Of a DNA stretch of 64,000 nt, positions 51,806 through 60,390 are shown piece by piece. The translations under genes and the position numbers were made by a program. Location: the NCBI GenBank assembly GCA_030685015.1, contig JAUXWS010000019.1, positions 11,973-75,972 on the forward strand. The letters run 5' to 3'. Source of the DNA: a bacterium. GTDB taxonomy: Bacteria; CAIWAD01. Each line of letters opens with the position of its first letter. Within the stretch, counting starts at the first letter, position 1. The notes under the pieces are model-generated. The model searched no databases, had not been told where the DNA came from, and saw only the letters and a program-made list of their open reading frames with translations.

Positions 51806-52267
51806 ATGAAGCACGCAACTTGGATGGCCTGTGCCGTTCTGCTGGGCTTGTCCAGCGCCGGCCTCGCCGCCGAAGCGGACAGCCCGGGCCGCACGGAGGA
51901 CGCCAACTTGACCGCCAGCGGCGTTCACGCCATCCCACAGCCGGTCGTCGTTGCCGACAACCCGCACCAGCAGGCCATCCTGGCATTGCACCAGGAGCGG
52001 CAGGCCTACGTCGAGGCCTTCGACTGGAACCGCGCGGGGGACCGCCAGGCCCTGAAGGGCGAGTATGCCGCAACCATGGACAGCTTTGAGCTGCGCGAGC
52101 TGGAGCTGAAGATCGACTGGTATGAGGCGACCGGGCAGACCCAGCTGTTGGAGCGCACTCGCGCCACCCTGGAGCGTCGCACCAATCCCGCCAGGCAGCT
52201 ACCTGACATCGCGGGCGACCGCCTGCCCTCCACCGAGGTGAATCAGCAGCCGGAGGTGACCCGATGA
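51806..52267 (+). CDS. Module 3 small exported protein A3
   Basis: A 153-residue member of the A group. Signal peptide MKHATWMACAVLLGLSSAGLAA, linker, then LALHQERQAYVEAFDWNRAGD, AATMDSF and RELELKIDWYEATGQTQLL, the conserved core. AAGGAGGAGTC precedes the ATG; an in-frame ATG 120 bases upstream lacks this and would remove the signal peptide from the N-terminus. The end PEVTR carries the ribosome site of B3. Confidence 0.82.
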   Translation: MKHATWMACAVLLGLSSAGLAAEADSPGRTEDANLTASGVHAIPQPVVVADNPHQQAILALHQERQAYVEAFDWNRAGDRQALKGEYAATMDSFELRELELKIDWYEATGQTQLLERTRATLERRTNPARQLPDIAGDRLPSTEVNQQPEVTR

Positions 52268-52773
52268 ACAAGTCCCTCATCCTTGCCTGCCTGCTGGCCG
52301 GACTGGCCTCCGCCAGCTTGGCCGTTGACGGCGAGATCCAGGATCGGCGCGACGACAACGCCACCTATCGTCCGGCGGAGCCGGATCAGGTGGAGGCCGG
52401 ACCGGCCGCCGTGGCCGGCCCCCTGACCCCCGAGCGCGCCCAGACTCCCAGCGGTCCGCTGGTCGAGATGCGCCAGCGCCATGCCGCCGAGCTTGAAGCG
52501 CTGGTGCAAGCCTTTGACCAGGCCCGTGACGAAAGCGAGCGGCAGAGCCTGGAGCGCCAGGCGGCCTCGCTCAAGCTGGCCCATTCCCGGGAAGAGCTGG
52601 GTCTGTTCCGCGAAGCGGCCCTGGCCCGCGGCGATGAAGCACGGGTCCTGGACCTGGAGCAAGCCCTGAGCGATCTGGAGCCCCGTCCTGCGACGCCGGC
52701 CAACGTGTTCGTGCCGCGCGATGCAACCACCGGCCGTGCCCTGAATGGCTCCGAGGAAGGAGGTGCCCGATGA
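52264..52773 (+). CDS. Module 3 small exported protein B3
   Basis: A 169-residue member of the B group. Signal peptide NKSLILACLLAGLASASLA, then the more divergent DGEIQDRRDDNATYRPAEP, linker, and helices MRQRHAAELEALVQAFDQARD, SLERQAASLKLAHSREELG and EAALARGDEARVLDLEQAL. Tail PRDATTGRALNGSEEGGAR. ATGA overlaps with A3 and P3. The changed N-terminal motif (RDDNATY for RVDDGxY) is the main difference from B1 and B2. Confidence 0.8.
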   Translation: MNKSLILACLLAGLASASLAVDGEIQDRRDDNATYRPAEPDQVEAGPAAVAGPLTPERAQTPSGPLVEMRQRHAAELEALVQAFDQARDESERQSLERQAASLKLAHSREELGLFREAALARGDEARVLDLEQALSDLEPRPATPANVFVPRDATTGRALNGSEEGGAR

Positions 52774-55700
52774 GAAAGCTGATCCTTTGCAGTGTGCTGG
52801 CCGCCTTGGGCACGGGCCTGCTGGCCTCCGACGCTCACGCCCTGCGCAACCTGGCCCTCAAGCAGCAAGGCGAGCTGCCCCGCGACCTGTATGTCGACTT
52901 GATCGATCCGGACCACGTCTACCTGGACAAGCTGGTGGTGAAGTTCGTCGAGGACACGCGCATCCGCTTGCGCGACGAGCGCCTGGTCTCGCTGGAAGGC
53001 TGGGGCTTGTCGGGCCTCGACTCCTTCCTCAAGGCCAACCCCTCCATCACGGTCGAGCGTCTCTTCGAGAGCATGGGCGAGGAGGAGCTGGACAGCTACG
53101 TGGCGGAGGGCGAGCGCTTGAGTGGCTGGGACGTGGCCGACCTCAACAACTGGTACCTCTTCCGCATCGAGGGCCGCAACGCGGACGCCCAGGCCCTGCT
53201 CCTTGACCTGCTCAAGCTGGACTTGGTGCAGACAGGCTACTACGAGCCCATTGCGTCCCCCGCCGTCTGCGGCAGCGATCCGGCCCCCGTCACGCCCAAC
53301 TGGGCGGCCAACCAGGACTACCGCGAGGCGGCGCCCACCGGCATCGACATCGATTACGCCTGGGCGCATGACCCCACTTACGGCAATGGTGTCTCCAGCT
53401 ACTGGTTCCAGGATCTGGAGTGGGGCTGGTGCGAGGACCATGAGGACTTCGCCAGCACCTTCACCATCCGCAACACGCCCGATTCCACCGACCCCGATTT
53501 CTTCAACCACGGCACGGCGGTGGTTTCCATCGTGGGCGCCTGCGACGACGGCAAGGGCGTCACCGGCCTCGTGCCGGATTGCCGCATGACCGCCCGCGTG
53601 GTGAGCAACCACGCCAGCACGGCGGCCGCCCTCATCGCCATTGGCAGCGACCTGATCACGGGCGAAACCTACTTGATCGAGATGCATGCCCAGGGTCCCG
53701 ACCAGGGCACCACCTGTGTCTGCAACTGCACCCAGTTCCGCTACATCGCCATGGAGTACTGGCAGGCCAACTTCGACGCCATCCTGGCCAACAGCACCAA
53801 CGGCCGCTTCTGCGTCGAGGCCGCCGGCAACGGCAGCATGGACCTGGACTGGGCCGGCTATGCCGGCGCCTTCAACCTCAACGTGCGCGACAGCCAAGCC
53901 ATCATCGTGGGCGCCGGCACCTCGGGCGCCGTGCACAATCCCACTTGCTGGACCAACCACGGCACGCGCATCAGCGCCATGGGCTGGGGTGAGAACGTCT
54001 ATGCCGCGGGTTATGGCGGCCTCTTCAACCAGACCGGCTGCCAGCAGGATTACACGTCCACGTTCAGCGGCACCTCCAGCGCCAGCCCCATCGTCACGGG
54101 CGCGGCCATCTCCCTGGCCTTGATCCACAACGCCCAGGAGGGCAGCTATCCTTCCCCCCTCACCCTGCGCAGCCGCCTGCAGACCAACGGCACGCCGCAA
54201 GGCCCCACGGACACGTGGAAGGAGATCAACGTCCTGCCCAACATGAAGGGCATCCTCGCCCCCGACCTGGAGCCCTACGCGCCGGGTGGCTGGGCGGCCC
54301 CCATCGTCCCCTCCAATGTGACGGGTACCACCGTGCTGCCCGCCAGCCTGCCGCCGGCCCCGGCCGACACCTACTTCGATTTCGCCTGGGTGAACTGGAG
54401 CCGCTACGGCAGCGTGCCCAACTCCTGGTCCTACATCTACCGGGACGACGTGCTCTTCTTCACGGCCCTCGCCGCCAACCACGCCCCCTTCACCTACCGC
54501 CATGCCACCGACTGGGCTGGCGCGGTGCGGGGTGGCCTGCACTACATGCGCCAGACCTGCGACCCCAACGGCATCGTGGATGAGAGCGTGGAGACCAACA
54601 ACGGCTACGTGGTGGGTTACCGCTGGGCGCCCACGGCCATCGCCAACAACGTCCCGCAGACATTCACCCGGGGTCCCAACCGCAGTCCACAGGGGTACAG
54701 CACCTTTGCGCTGGACGGATACTCCAACGGTGGCAACTTCACTGGCTGGTGGGATGTCTTCGCCGTGATGCCCGCCAACGCCTCCGACTACGACATCTAC
54801 ATGTACAACACCAATCCCACGCCCACGACGGGCTGGAACTCCACCGTGGCCGTTTCGGCCGGCGTCAGCACAGTGGATTTCGTGGGCTGCAACAACAACA
54901 GCACGAGCGACGGTGATTACGTGGGTATCATCAACTACTCCAACAGCGACGAAAGCTACACGATTGAGGGCGAGGGCTCGACCTACATCAGTGTGCCGCC
55001 CGCCGTTCCCACCCTCGCCTCCAGCGGCGCCATCGCCGCCGGCGAGATCATCGACGTGCTCGAGATGCAGATCACGGCCCTTGACCCGGTCCACTTCGTC
55101 CTGGACATCACCTCGGGCAACGCCGACCTGGCCCTCTTCATCTTCGGCCCCACCTCCACCTACTTCGCCCGCTCCGGGGCCCAGTGGACGCTGAACGGCG
55201 CCGGCAACGGCGGCGACGAGGCGGGCACCTTCACGCCCACCGCCACCGGCTTCCACGGCATCGTCATCTGCAAGAACCTGCGCACCCAGGTGGGCGAGAG
55301 CGCCGGCTACAGCCTCTACTGGGGTCCCCCCGCCGGCGACCTGACGCACACCACCCTGGCCGGCTGGACGGCCCCCGTCGTGGCCCGCAATGCCGGCTCC
55401 GTGGGCGTGCTGCCCGCCGTGCTGAATGAGGGCACGACCTACGCCGACGCCGGCCTCATCAACATCGGCGCCGGCACCATGGCGAGCGGATCGAACCTGG
55501 CCTTCTACCTGGACGGTCCTTTCGTCTACAGCAGCGGCAACTTCTCCGCGCTGGCGCCGGGCTGGACGGGCTCCATCAGCAACCGCGACATCGGCACGGT
55601 CAAGGGCGGCCGCCACGAGCTGGGTTCGGTGATCGACTATCTGAGTGAAGTGGCGGAAGAACTGCCCAACGGCGAGACCAACAACGCCCACTTCGCGCAG

Positions 55701-56819
55701 TACGCCTGGGCACCCTATGCCCTGGCCCAGCTGACGCCCCTGTCGCGGACGCCGGCGCCGAACTGGATCAACAGCAACAACCCGAACGCCTGGTCCAATC
55801 CCGGCTTCAATCAGGACGGCTACCAGCTGAGCACGACCTATTGGACCGGCGTGGCCGCCATGCCCACCATCGGTTCGGAGCAGCTCAATGTCTGGGCCTA
55901 TGATGACGCCGACAATGGGTCGAGCTCGGCCTTCATCGCCACGGTGGAGTCCAACTTCCCGGCCCCGGGCGAGATCAGCTTCATCATGGCCAACGGCAAT
56001 GTGCTGGGCAACTATGTGACGCGGAATGTGGGCGTCACCAACAACTGGGGCTATCCTGGCGTCATCCCCAGCACCAACTACACAGTGCAGATGAGCCAGC
56101 GGATCGCCGACCTCCTGGTGGGCACGGCCACTGCCGGCACCCTGAACGCCGGTGCTGGAGGCGGGCAGATCCTCCACACCTATGACATCAACCTCGTTGC
56201 GGGCGAGACCTATCCCATCAACCTGCGCAACTTCAGCACGGTGAACCTGGGCGTGGCCCTCTTCGAGGCCGGCCAGAGCTTCACCAGCCTGGACAACGCG
56301 ACGGCCGTGTTCAACAGCGGGGGCTCCGGACAGAACGAGGCCGGGACCTTCACCGCCTCCGTCAGTGGTTGGCACGGCGTGGCGGTCTACCGCAGCGCCT
56401 CCACCGACCTGGGGCCGGCCGCTTCCTACAACCTGTCCATCGGTTCGCGCAAGCCGGCGACGCCGCTCATCGTCTCCATCGTGCCGGTTGACTTCACGGG
56501 CGGCAACGCCATCGTGCACGTGGAGATCACACCGGTCAACCAGGACATCAACGGCAACCCCATCGTGGTGGACTACTACAACCTCTACTACGACGACAAC
56601 GGCTACATGACCTCTCCCGGCGTGGAGGCCACGACTGGCACCAGCCTGGACCTCTACTACCACAACGTGGGCATGACGCAGCAGGGTTATCTGCGCGTGA
56701 CGGCCGTGGACGTGGATGGTGTGGTGGTGGCGGATACCAATCCCGACCAGCCCCTGCCCGATGCGCGGACGACGCCGCGGGCTCCGGCGGGCTTCCTGCA
56801 GGTGGCGCAAGGCAGGTAG
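52770..56819 (+). CDS. Module 3 secreted S8 peptidase P3
   Basis: A 1349-residue paralogue of P1 and P2 with a different signal peptide (MRKLILCSVLAALGTGLLA). Catalytic residues are Asp215, His247 and Ser436; the CxCxC motif is CVCNC from residue 316. Asn in EAAGNGSMDLDWAG is retained. Two CARDB/PPC-like blocks and an FnIII-like C-terminus (VVDYYNLYYDDNGYM) follow. All three peptidases keep every catalytic residue, so none is a decayed copy. Start by ATGA overlap with B3, GGAGG upstream. Confidence 0.9.
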   Translation: MRKLILCSVLAALGTGLLASDAHALRNLALKQQGELPRDLYVDLIDPDHVYLDKLVVKFVEDTRIRLRDERLVSLEGWGLSGLDSFLKANPSITVERLFESMGEEELDSYVAEGERLSGWDVADLNNWYLFRIEGRNADAQALLLDLLKLDLVQTGYYEPIASPAVCGSDPAPVTPNWAANQDYREAAPTGIDIDYAWAHDPTYGNGVSSYWFQDLEWGWCEDHEDFASTFTIRNTPDSTDPDFFNHGTAVVSIVGACDDGKGVTGLVPDCRMTARVVSNHASTAAALIAIGSDLITGETYLIEMHAQGPDQGTTCVCNCTQFRYIAMEYWQANFDAILANSTNGRFCVEAAGNGSMDLDWAGYAGAFNLNVRDSQAIIVGAGTSGAVHNPTCWTNHGTRISAMGWGENVYAAGYGGLFNQTGCQQDYTSTFSGTSSASPIVTGAAISLALIHNAQEGSYPSPLTLRSRLQTNGTPQGPTDTWKEINVLPNMKGILAPDLEPYAPGGWAAPIVPSNVTGTTVLPASLPPAPADTYFDFAWVNWSRYGSVPNSWSYIYRDDVLFFTALAANHAPFTYRHATDWAGAVRGGLHYMRQTCDPNGIVDESVETNNGYVVGYRWAPTAIANNVPQTFTRGPNRSPQGYSTFALDGYSNGGNFTGWWDVFAVMPANASDYDIYMYNTNPTPTTGWNSTVAVSAGVSTVDFVGCNNNSTSDGDYVGIINYSNSDESYTIEGEGSTYISVPPAVPTLASSGAIAAGEIIDVLEMQITALDPVHFVLDITSGNADLALFIFGPTSTYFARSGAQWTLNGAGNGGDEAGTFTPTATGFHGIVICKNLRTQVGESAGYSLYWGPPAGDLTHTTLAGWTAPVVARNAGSVGVLPAVLNEGTTYADAGLINIGAGTMASGSNLAFYLDGPFVYSSGNFSALAPGWTGSISNRDIGTVKGGRHELGSVIDYLSEVAEELPNGETNNAHFAQYAWAPYALAQLTPLSRTPAPNWINSNNPNAWSNPGFNQDGYQLSTTYWTGVAAMPTIGSEQLNVWAYDDADNGSSSAFIATVESNFPAPGEISFIMANGNVLGNYVTRNVGVTNNWGYPGVIPSTNYTVQMSQRIADLLVGTATAGTLNAGAGGGQILHTYDINLVAGETYPINLRNFSTVNLGVALFEAGQSFTSLDNATAVFNSGGSGQNEAGTFTASVSGWHGVAVYRSASTDLGPAASYNLSIGSRKPATPLIVSIVPVDFTGGNAIVHVEITPVNQDINGNPIVVDYYNLYYDDNGYMTSPGVEATTGTSLDLYYHNVGMTQQGYLRVTAVDVDGVVVADTNPDQPLPDARTTPRAPAGFLQVAQGR

Positions 56820-56840
56820 CCCAGACTTCAGTCCAACCCC

Positions 56841-56878
56841 TGCCGGCCCGTGTCGCATGACGCGGGCCGGCACTTTTT
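56841..56878 (+). terminator. Terminator of module 3
   Basis: Stem TGCCGGCCCG / CGGGCCGGCA (56841-56850 with 56863-56872), 12-base loop, then CTTTTT. Confidence 0.92.
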
Positions 56879-56882
56879 ACCA

Positions 56883-56912
56883 AGGTGTCCGACCATGGGT
56901 CGGACACCTGTC
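56883..56912. repeat. REP-like palindrome 3
   Basis: Arms GGTGTCCGACC and GGTCGGACACC around ATG. Follows the module 3 terminator and lies upstream of the RAYT-type transposase gene, whose other side is bounded by palindrome 4. Confidence 0.92.
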
Positions 56913-57034
56913 AGTAATTCTCAACGCCGGCCCAATTCATCATTCATATTCCTCCTGTGAGCGGAACCGCTGCCCGTTGAACGGCATTGTCCCCCCTGTG
57001 CCGGCGTGTGCCGGCCTTTTACACAGGAGCCACA

Positions 57035-57667
57035 ATGTCACACCCTCCTCGACAGGATCATCCCGGCACCATGCATCATGCCATCGTGCGCGCCCGCAAT
57101 CGGGAGCCGGTCTTCCACAACGATGGTGATCGCTGGGACTACCTGAACCTCCTGCACCGACACTCGCGGGCGACACAAACGGAGATCCACGCGTGGGTGC
57201 TCATGAGCAATCACGTGCATCTTCTTGTCACTGTTCGACGCGAGGGTGGCCTGGCGGGTCTTTTGCGATTGGCAAACGGAACCTACAGCCGTGACTACAA
57301 TCGCCGCCATGGCCGCATGGGCAGCAACTGGCAGCCCCACGCCACCATCAAGCCGGTCGTCTTCCTCGATTACTGTGTCAGCTGCCATCTCTACATCGAG
57401 ACCAATCCCGTGCGGGCTGGCTTGGTCCAGCGGCCAGAGGACTATCGGTGGTCCTCCTGTCGGCAACACATGCTTGGAACCTGTGATGGCATCACCAATG
57501 ACTGCCCATGGTATGCCGCGCTGGGCCGATCCGCCAAGCGTCGGTTGAATGTCTATCAACACCTCATGCACCGCTACATGGACAAGCTGAGCCGGCAAAA
57601 GGAGCTGGGCGGTGCTGACAAAGACCGAGGCTGGATCACTGTGGAAGCCGACCTGCGGATTCCTTAG
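57035..57667 (+). CDS. REP-associated tyrosine transposase (RAYT), IS200-like Y1 family
   Basis: A 210-residue single-strand transposase. The N-terminal PGTMHHAIVRARNREPVF and the HUH motif LMSNHVHLLVTV are present, and the catalytic Tyr lies in FLDYCVSCHLYIETNPVRAG. A final PEDYRWSS segment fits the RAYT clade. It is flanked by REP-like palindromes 3 and 4, its likely substrates. ACAGGAGCC precedes the ATG. A GC hairpin with TTTT (57000-57020) sits just upstream and may limit read-through or translation. Confidence 0.92.
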   Translation: MSHPPRQDHPGTMHHAIVRARNREPVFHNDGDRWDYLNLLHRHSRATQTEIHAWVLMSNHVHLLVTVRREGGLAGLLRLANGTYSRDYNRRHGRMGSNWQPHATIKPVVFLDYCVSCHLYIETNPVRAGLVQRPEDYRWSSCRQHMLGTCDGITNDCPWYAALGRSAKRRLNVYQHLMHRYMDKLSRQKELGGADKDRGWITVEADLRIP

Positions 57668-57704
57668 GCCCGCGGCATGGCTGCAGGGATGGGCAACAAT
57701 GTCC

Positions 57705-57735
57705 AGGGTGTCCGACCCATGGTCGGACACCTGCC
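57705..57735. repeat. REP-like palindrome 4
   Basis: AGGGTGTCCGACC-CAT-GGTCGGACACCTGCCC, with perfectly complementary arms of 11 bases. Lies 38 bases after the RAYT stop. Confidence 0.92.
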
Positions 57736-57827
57736 CAGGGAATCATCCATCTGCCCCGTCAAATGTGGACATTATCGTCCTCTTTGTACCTTGCCTGTGG
57801 CGACATCTCCAGCAAGCAAGGCCACAG

Positions 57828-58247
57828 ATGATTTCCCAGACAGCCGAGTACGCCCTGCGCGCCATGGTCTTCCTGGCTGAGAATGCGGAGGAGGCCCTGC
57901 CCGTGCCAATCATCGCCGAGCATACCAGGGTTCCCGCCGGCTACTTGTCGAAGGTCCTGCAGGGATTGGTGCGCAGCGGGCTGGTGGAGTCCCGGCGCGG
58001 GTTGCGGGGCGGATTCCGGCTGGCACGGGGACCGGCGGATTTGAATCTGCTCGAGATCGTCAACAGCGTCTCACCCATTGAGCGAATCACGACCTGCCCC
58101 CTCGGCCTGCCCTATCATGAGGGCCGCCTCTGCTCTCTGCATCAGCGCCTGGACGAGGCCATCGGCCACTTCGAGCGGAGCTTCCGCGAGACCACTCTGG
58201 CCGACCTCATGGCCGAACAAGCGGGCAAGACCTTCAACCGGGATTGA
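57828..58247 (+). CDS. Rrf2-family transcriptional regulator
   Basis: A 139-residue winged-helix regulator: MISQTAEYALRAMVFLAE, then the recognition region TRVPAGYLSKVLQGLVRSGLV and SRRGLRGGFRLARGP. Cys90 and Cys102 with His105 (CPLGLPYHEGRLCSLHQ) could bind an iron-sulfur cluster, but only two Cys are present instead of the three of IscR/NsrR. Start at 57828 matches the family N-terminus; the frame extends upstream through REP palindrome 4. Target genes unknown. Confidence 0.88.
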   Translation: MISQTAEYALRAMVFLAENAEEALPVPIIAEHTRVPAGYLSKVLQGLVRSGLVESRRGLRGGFRLARGPADLNLLEIVNSVSPIERITTCPLGLPYHEGRLCSLHQRLDEAIGHFERSFRETTLADLMAEQAGKTFNRD

Positions 58248-58354
58248 GCGCGCGGCACGTGGCCGACTGGCCCATCGACCGCCCGCGACAGGCGGCAATC
58301 CACACCCAAGCTCTCCACGCCGAACCACCGTCCGGTTCTGCCGCCGGCAAAGGT

Positions 58355-59116
58355 TCAGCCGGTGGGTTCAGTGGGTCGATTCCTTCGGCGGCGACGCCAT
58401 CTGGAATGGCGGGGAAGGTCGTCCTTGCGCTCCTCCGCGGGTTCTTCGCGGCATAGGTCCAGCAGTTCCGCGGGCGACAGGCCCAGGGCCTGGCAGACGC
58501 GATAGGCGGCGAAGGCGTCGTTGGCGGCGTAGACCAGTTGCGCCTCCGACAGGCGCGTGGCGCCCCAGTTGGATGTCGTCATCCGCTTCGACTTGACCAG
58601 GCGCTGACCGAACATGACCGCCACGGCGCTGCGCGCTCCCAGGTGTCGGGTCAGACCCCGGCGGCGGAAGACCGTGTTGAGGTCCACCAATCCCGCCGGG
58701 GTCGTCCCGAAGAGGCGCTGGATCTGGCTGAGATCCCCCTCCAGCCCGAAACCCGCCTTGACAACGGCGGAGGAGGCCAGCAAGCGGGCCACGCATTGCC
58801 GGGCGGCCCCGTCCTGCAGCTGGAAGATCCAGGCGCGCTCCGCCGTGGCAAACTGCACGACATGCGGTCCGGCCGCCAACTCACCGGCCACGAAGACAGG
58901 TCGTGATTCCGTGTCGAAGCCCAGCAACGGACAGGCCTGGAGCGTCTCGAAGGCCGCCGCGGCCGCCTCGCCCGAGGACACCAGCTCGATGGACTCCGGC
59001 CCCAGGCGCGGGAAGAGTCCCATGGCGGCGATCGCCTCCCGGCCGGGCAGACATGCCTGCTCTGGTGGGGACGGCGTGGGATTGGAGCTTGCCGGAGGGC
59101 TGTTCGGCTCAGGCAT
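58355..59116 (-). CDS. RNase D-like 3'-5' exonuclease domain protein
   Basis: A 253-residue DEDDy exonuclease-fold protein. Asp68 and Glu70 (LLGFDTESRP), Asp128 (KAGFGLEGDLSQ) and Tyr196/Asp200 (LVYAANDAFAAY) form the metal site. It lacks the HRDC domains of full RNase D. A Pro/Ser-rich N-terminus and a strongly basic C-terminus (RWRRRRRNR) may aid RNA binding. Starts by overlapping the phosphatase stop by eight bases. Confidence 0.85.
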   Translation of the reverse strand: MPEPNSPPASSNPTPSPPEQACLPGREAIAAMGLFPRLGPESIELVSSGEAAAAAFETLQACPLLGFDTESRPVFVAGELAAGPHVVQFATAERAWIFQLQDGAARQCVARLLASSAVVKAGFGLEGDLSQIQRLFGTTPAGLVDLNTVFRRRGLTRHLGARSAVAVMFGQRLVKSKRMTTSNWGATRLSEAQLVYAANDAFAAYRVCQALGLSPAELLDLCREEPAEERKDDLPRHSRWRRRRRNRPTEPTG

Positions 59117-59636
59117 CCGGCCTGGTCTCCCGCGCTTCCGGGTAGAACTCCTCCAGCATCCGATGCACGCACCGCTCCAGTTCGGCGATCCCCTCGAGGT
59201 ACTCGTCGCGGGCTGCCTCGACGAAATCGTAAATGCCGCCGTCGTCGCGAAAACGATCCTCGGGGTGGTACTCCGTGACGACATGCACGCCGTGCGGCAC
59301 CAGATCCGTGTCGCCGCCCAGCTCCCAGAGGGCGGCCTCGCGGTGGGCCGGCTCCATCCCGACCACCAGGTCCGCCTCCCGCAGCAGGAAGTGGCTGAGC
59401 GGTCTGCTGCGGTGGCCGCGCAAGTCCACGCCGCGCCGGGCCAGCGCCTCGACCGTCAAGGCGGCGGCCGGCTCCCCCGTGATGCGCAGGCTGCCGCAAC
59501 TGGCCGTTGCCACCTGTCCCAGGGCGTGGCGGTCCAGCCAGAGGCGGGCGATCGCCTCCGCCGCCGGGCTGCGACAGATGTTGCCCGAGCAGACGAAGAG
59601 GATGCGCCGCGGCGCGGGGATGTTCTCTACAAACAC
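59109..59636 (-). CDS. Low-molecular-weight protein-tyrosine-phosphatase-family protein
   Basis: A 175-residue phosphatase. The P-loop FVCSGNICRSPAAE has Cys16 and Arg22 (CX5R). A late acidic segment RDDGGIYDFVEAARDEY occupies the place of the catalytic Asp loop. It may act on phosphotyrosine, or on arginine phosphate as some relatives do. GTG start with GGAGG nine bases upstream; four bases separate it from the upstream stop. Confidence 0.88.
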   Translation of the reverse strand: MFVENIPAPRRILFVCSGNICRSPAAEAIARLWLDRHALGQVATASCGSLRITGEPAAALTVEALARRGVDLRGHRSRPLSHFLLREADLVVGMEPAHREAALWELGGDTDLVPHGVHVVTEYHPEDRFRDDGGIYDFVEAARDEYLEGIAELERCVHRMLEEFYPEARETRPDA

Positions 59637-59640
59637 GGCC

Positions 59641-60390
59641 CTACTCCTCCCGCCTCATGCGATCCAGGACGCCATCGGCGGGAATCCACTCGACCAGCAC
59701 GCGCCAAGGAATGAGGATGTCGAAGGCGCCCTCGGAGTAGGAAGCAGCCTCGTACTCGTTGACCACGTAGCGCAAACCGTCGGCGACCGGAGCGGCATCC
59801 TGCAGGCGAAGCGTGCCGAACCCGGGCCAGTCGCCCGCCAGGACAGCCGAAGCCCCCTGTAGACGCAGCCGCCCCACCAACTGGCGGTTCAGTTCCGCCT
59901 CCAGGGCGCCGTTCCAGGTGAGCAATCCACCCAGGGAGACAGGCTGCAGCTCGCCCTCGGCCCAGGCCAGGATGCGAAAGCGCGTCTGTTCGCTGCCGTG
60001 GGCGGCGCCGCTCCAATATTCTGACACGTGCTCCCGCAGACTGACCAACTCGGGCGTTGCCCATTCGACCGTGAGACGCGCCCACTGGAAACTGGCCGGT
60101 CCGGACAGAGCCTCGTCCGCGTCCAGATCCTCCCCCGCCATCTCGTCGTCCCGGGCCAGATCCTCCGCCTCCTGGATGGCTTCGCCGGCGCGGCGCCGCG
60201 CTTCCTCCACCACCAGACGGTTCAGCGGGGCACTCCAGGGGGCCTCGCACTCCAGGCGGTGGAAGACGAAGCCGAACTCCAGTTCCCTGTCCTGGACCAC
60301 CACCGAGTCCAAGGCCAGCCGACAGGGCAGGACGGTGAGCTGGGCGGCGGCCGTCGTGGCCAGCGCCAGAACCAGGGTAACGCGCTTCAT
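59641..60390 (-). CDS. Exported DUF3298-like protein
   Basis: A 249-residue protein with a signal peptide (MKRVTLVLALATTAAA). The C-terminal half follows the DUF3298/RsiV-like pattern: SLREHVSEYWSGAAHGSEQTR, RFRILAWAEGELQPVSL, and NEYEAASYSEGAFDILIPW. Function unknown; related domains bind ligands in the envelope. ATGA overlap with the upstream membrane protein. Confidence 0.72.
   Translation of the reverse strand: MKRVTLVLALATTAAAQLTVLPCRLALDSVVVQDRELEFGFVFHRLECEAPWSAPLNRLVVEEARRRAGEAIQEAEDLARDDEMAGEDLDADEALSGPASFQWARLTVEWATPELVSLREHVSEYWSGAAHGSEQTRFRILAWAEGELQPVSLGGLLTWNGALEAELNRQLVGRLRLQGASAVLAGDWPGFGTLRLQDAAPVADGLRYVVNEYEAASYSEGAFDILIPWRVLVEWIPADGVLDRMRREE

Noticed and set aside
41068-56819. 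Type IX secretion C-terminal sorting domain or LPXTG-type anchor on the P peptidases
   Set aside because: The C-termini are FnIII-like and then unstructured, different between P1 and P2/P3, with no sorting motif I recognise.
52386-56873. A 1495-residue open frame on the minus strand opposite P3 and B3; similar long antisense frames opposite P1 (44090-46483) and P2 (48740-51547)
   Set aside because: They are Gly/Val/His/Arg-rich, lack recognisable domains and ribosome sites, and mirror high-GC coding sequence; the plus-strand genes have clear motifs and coupling.
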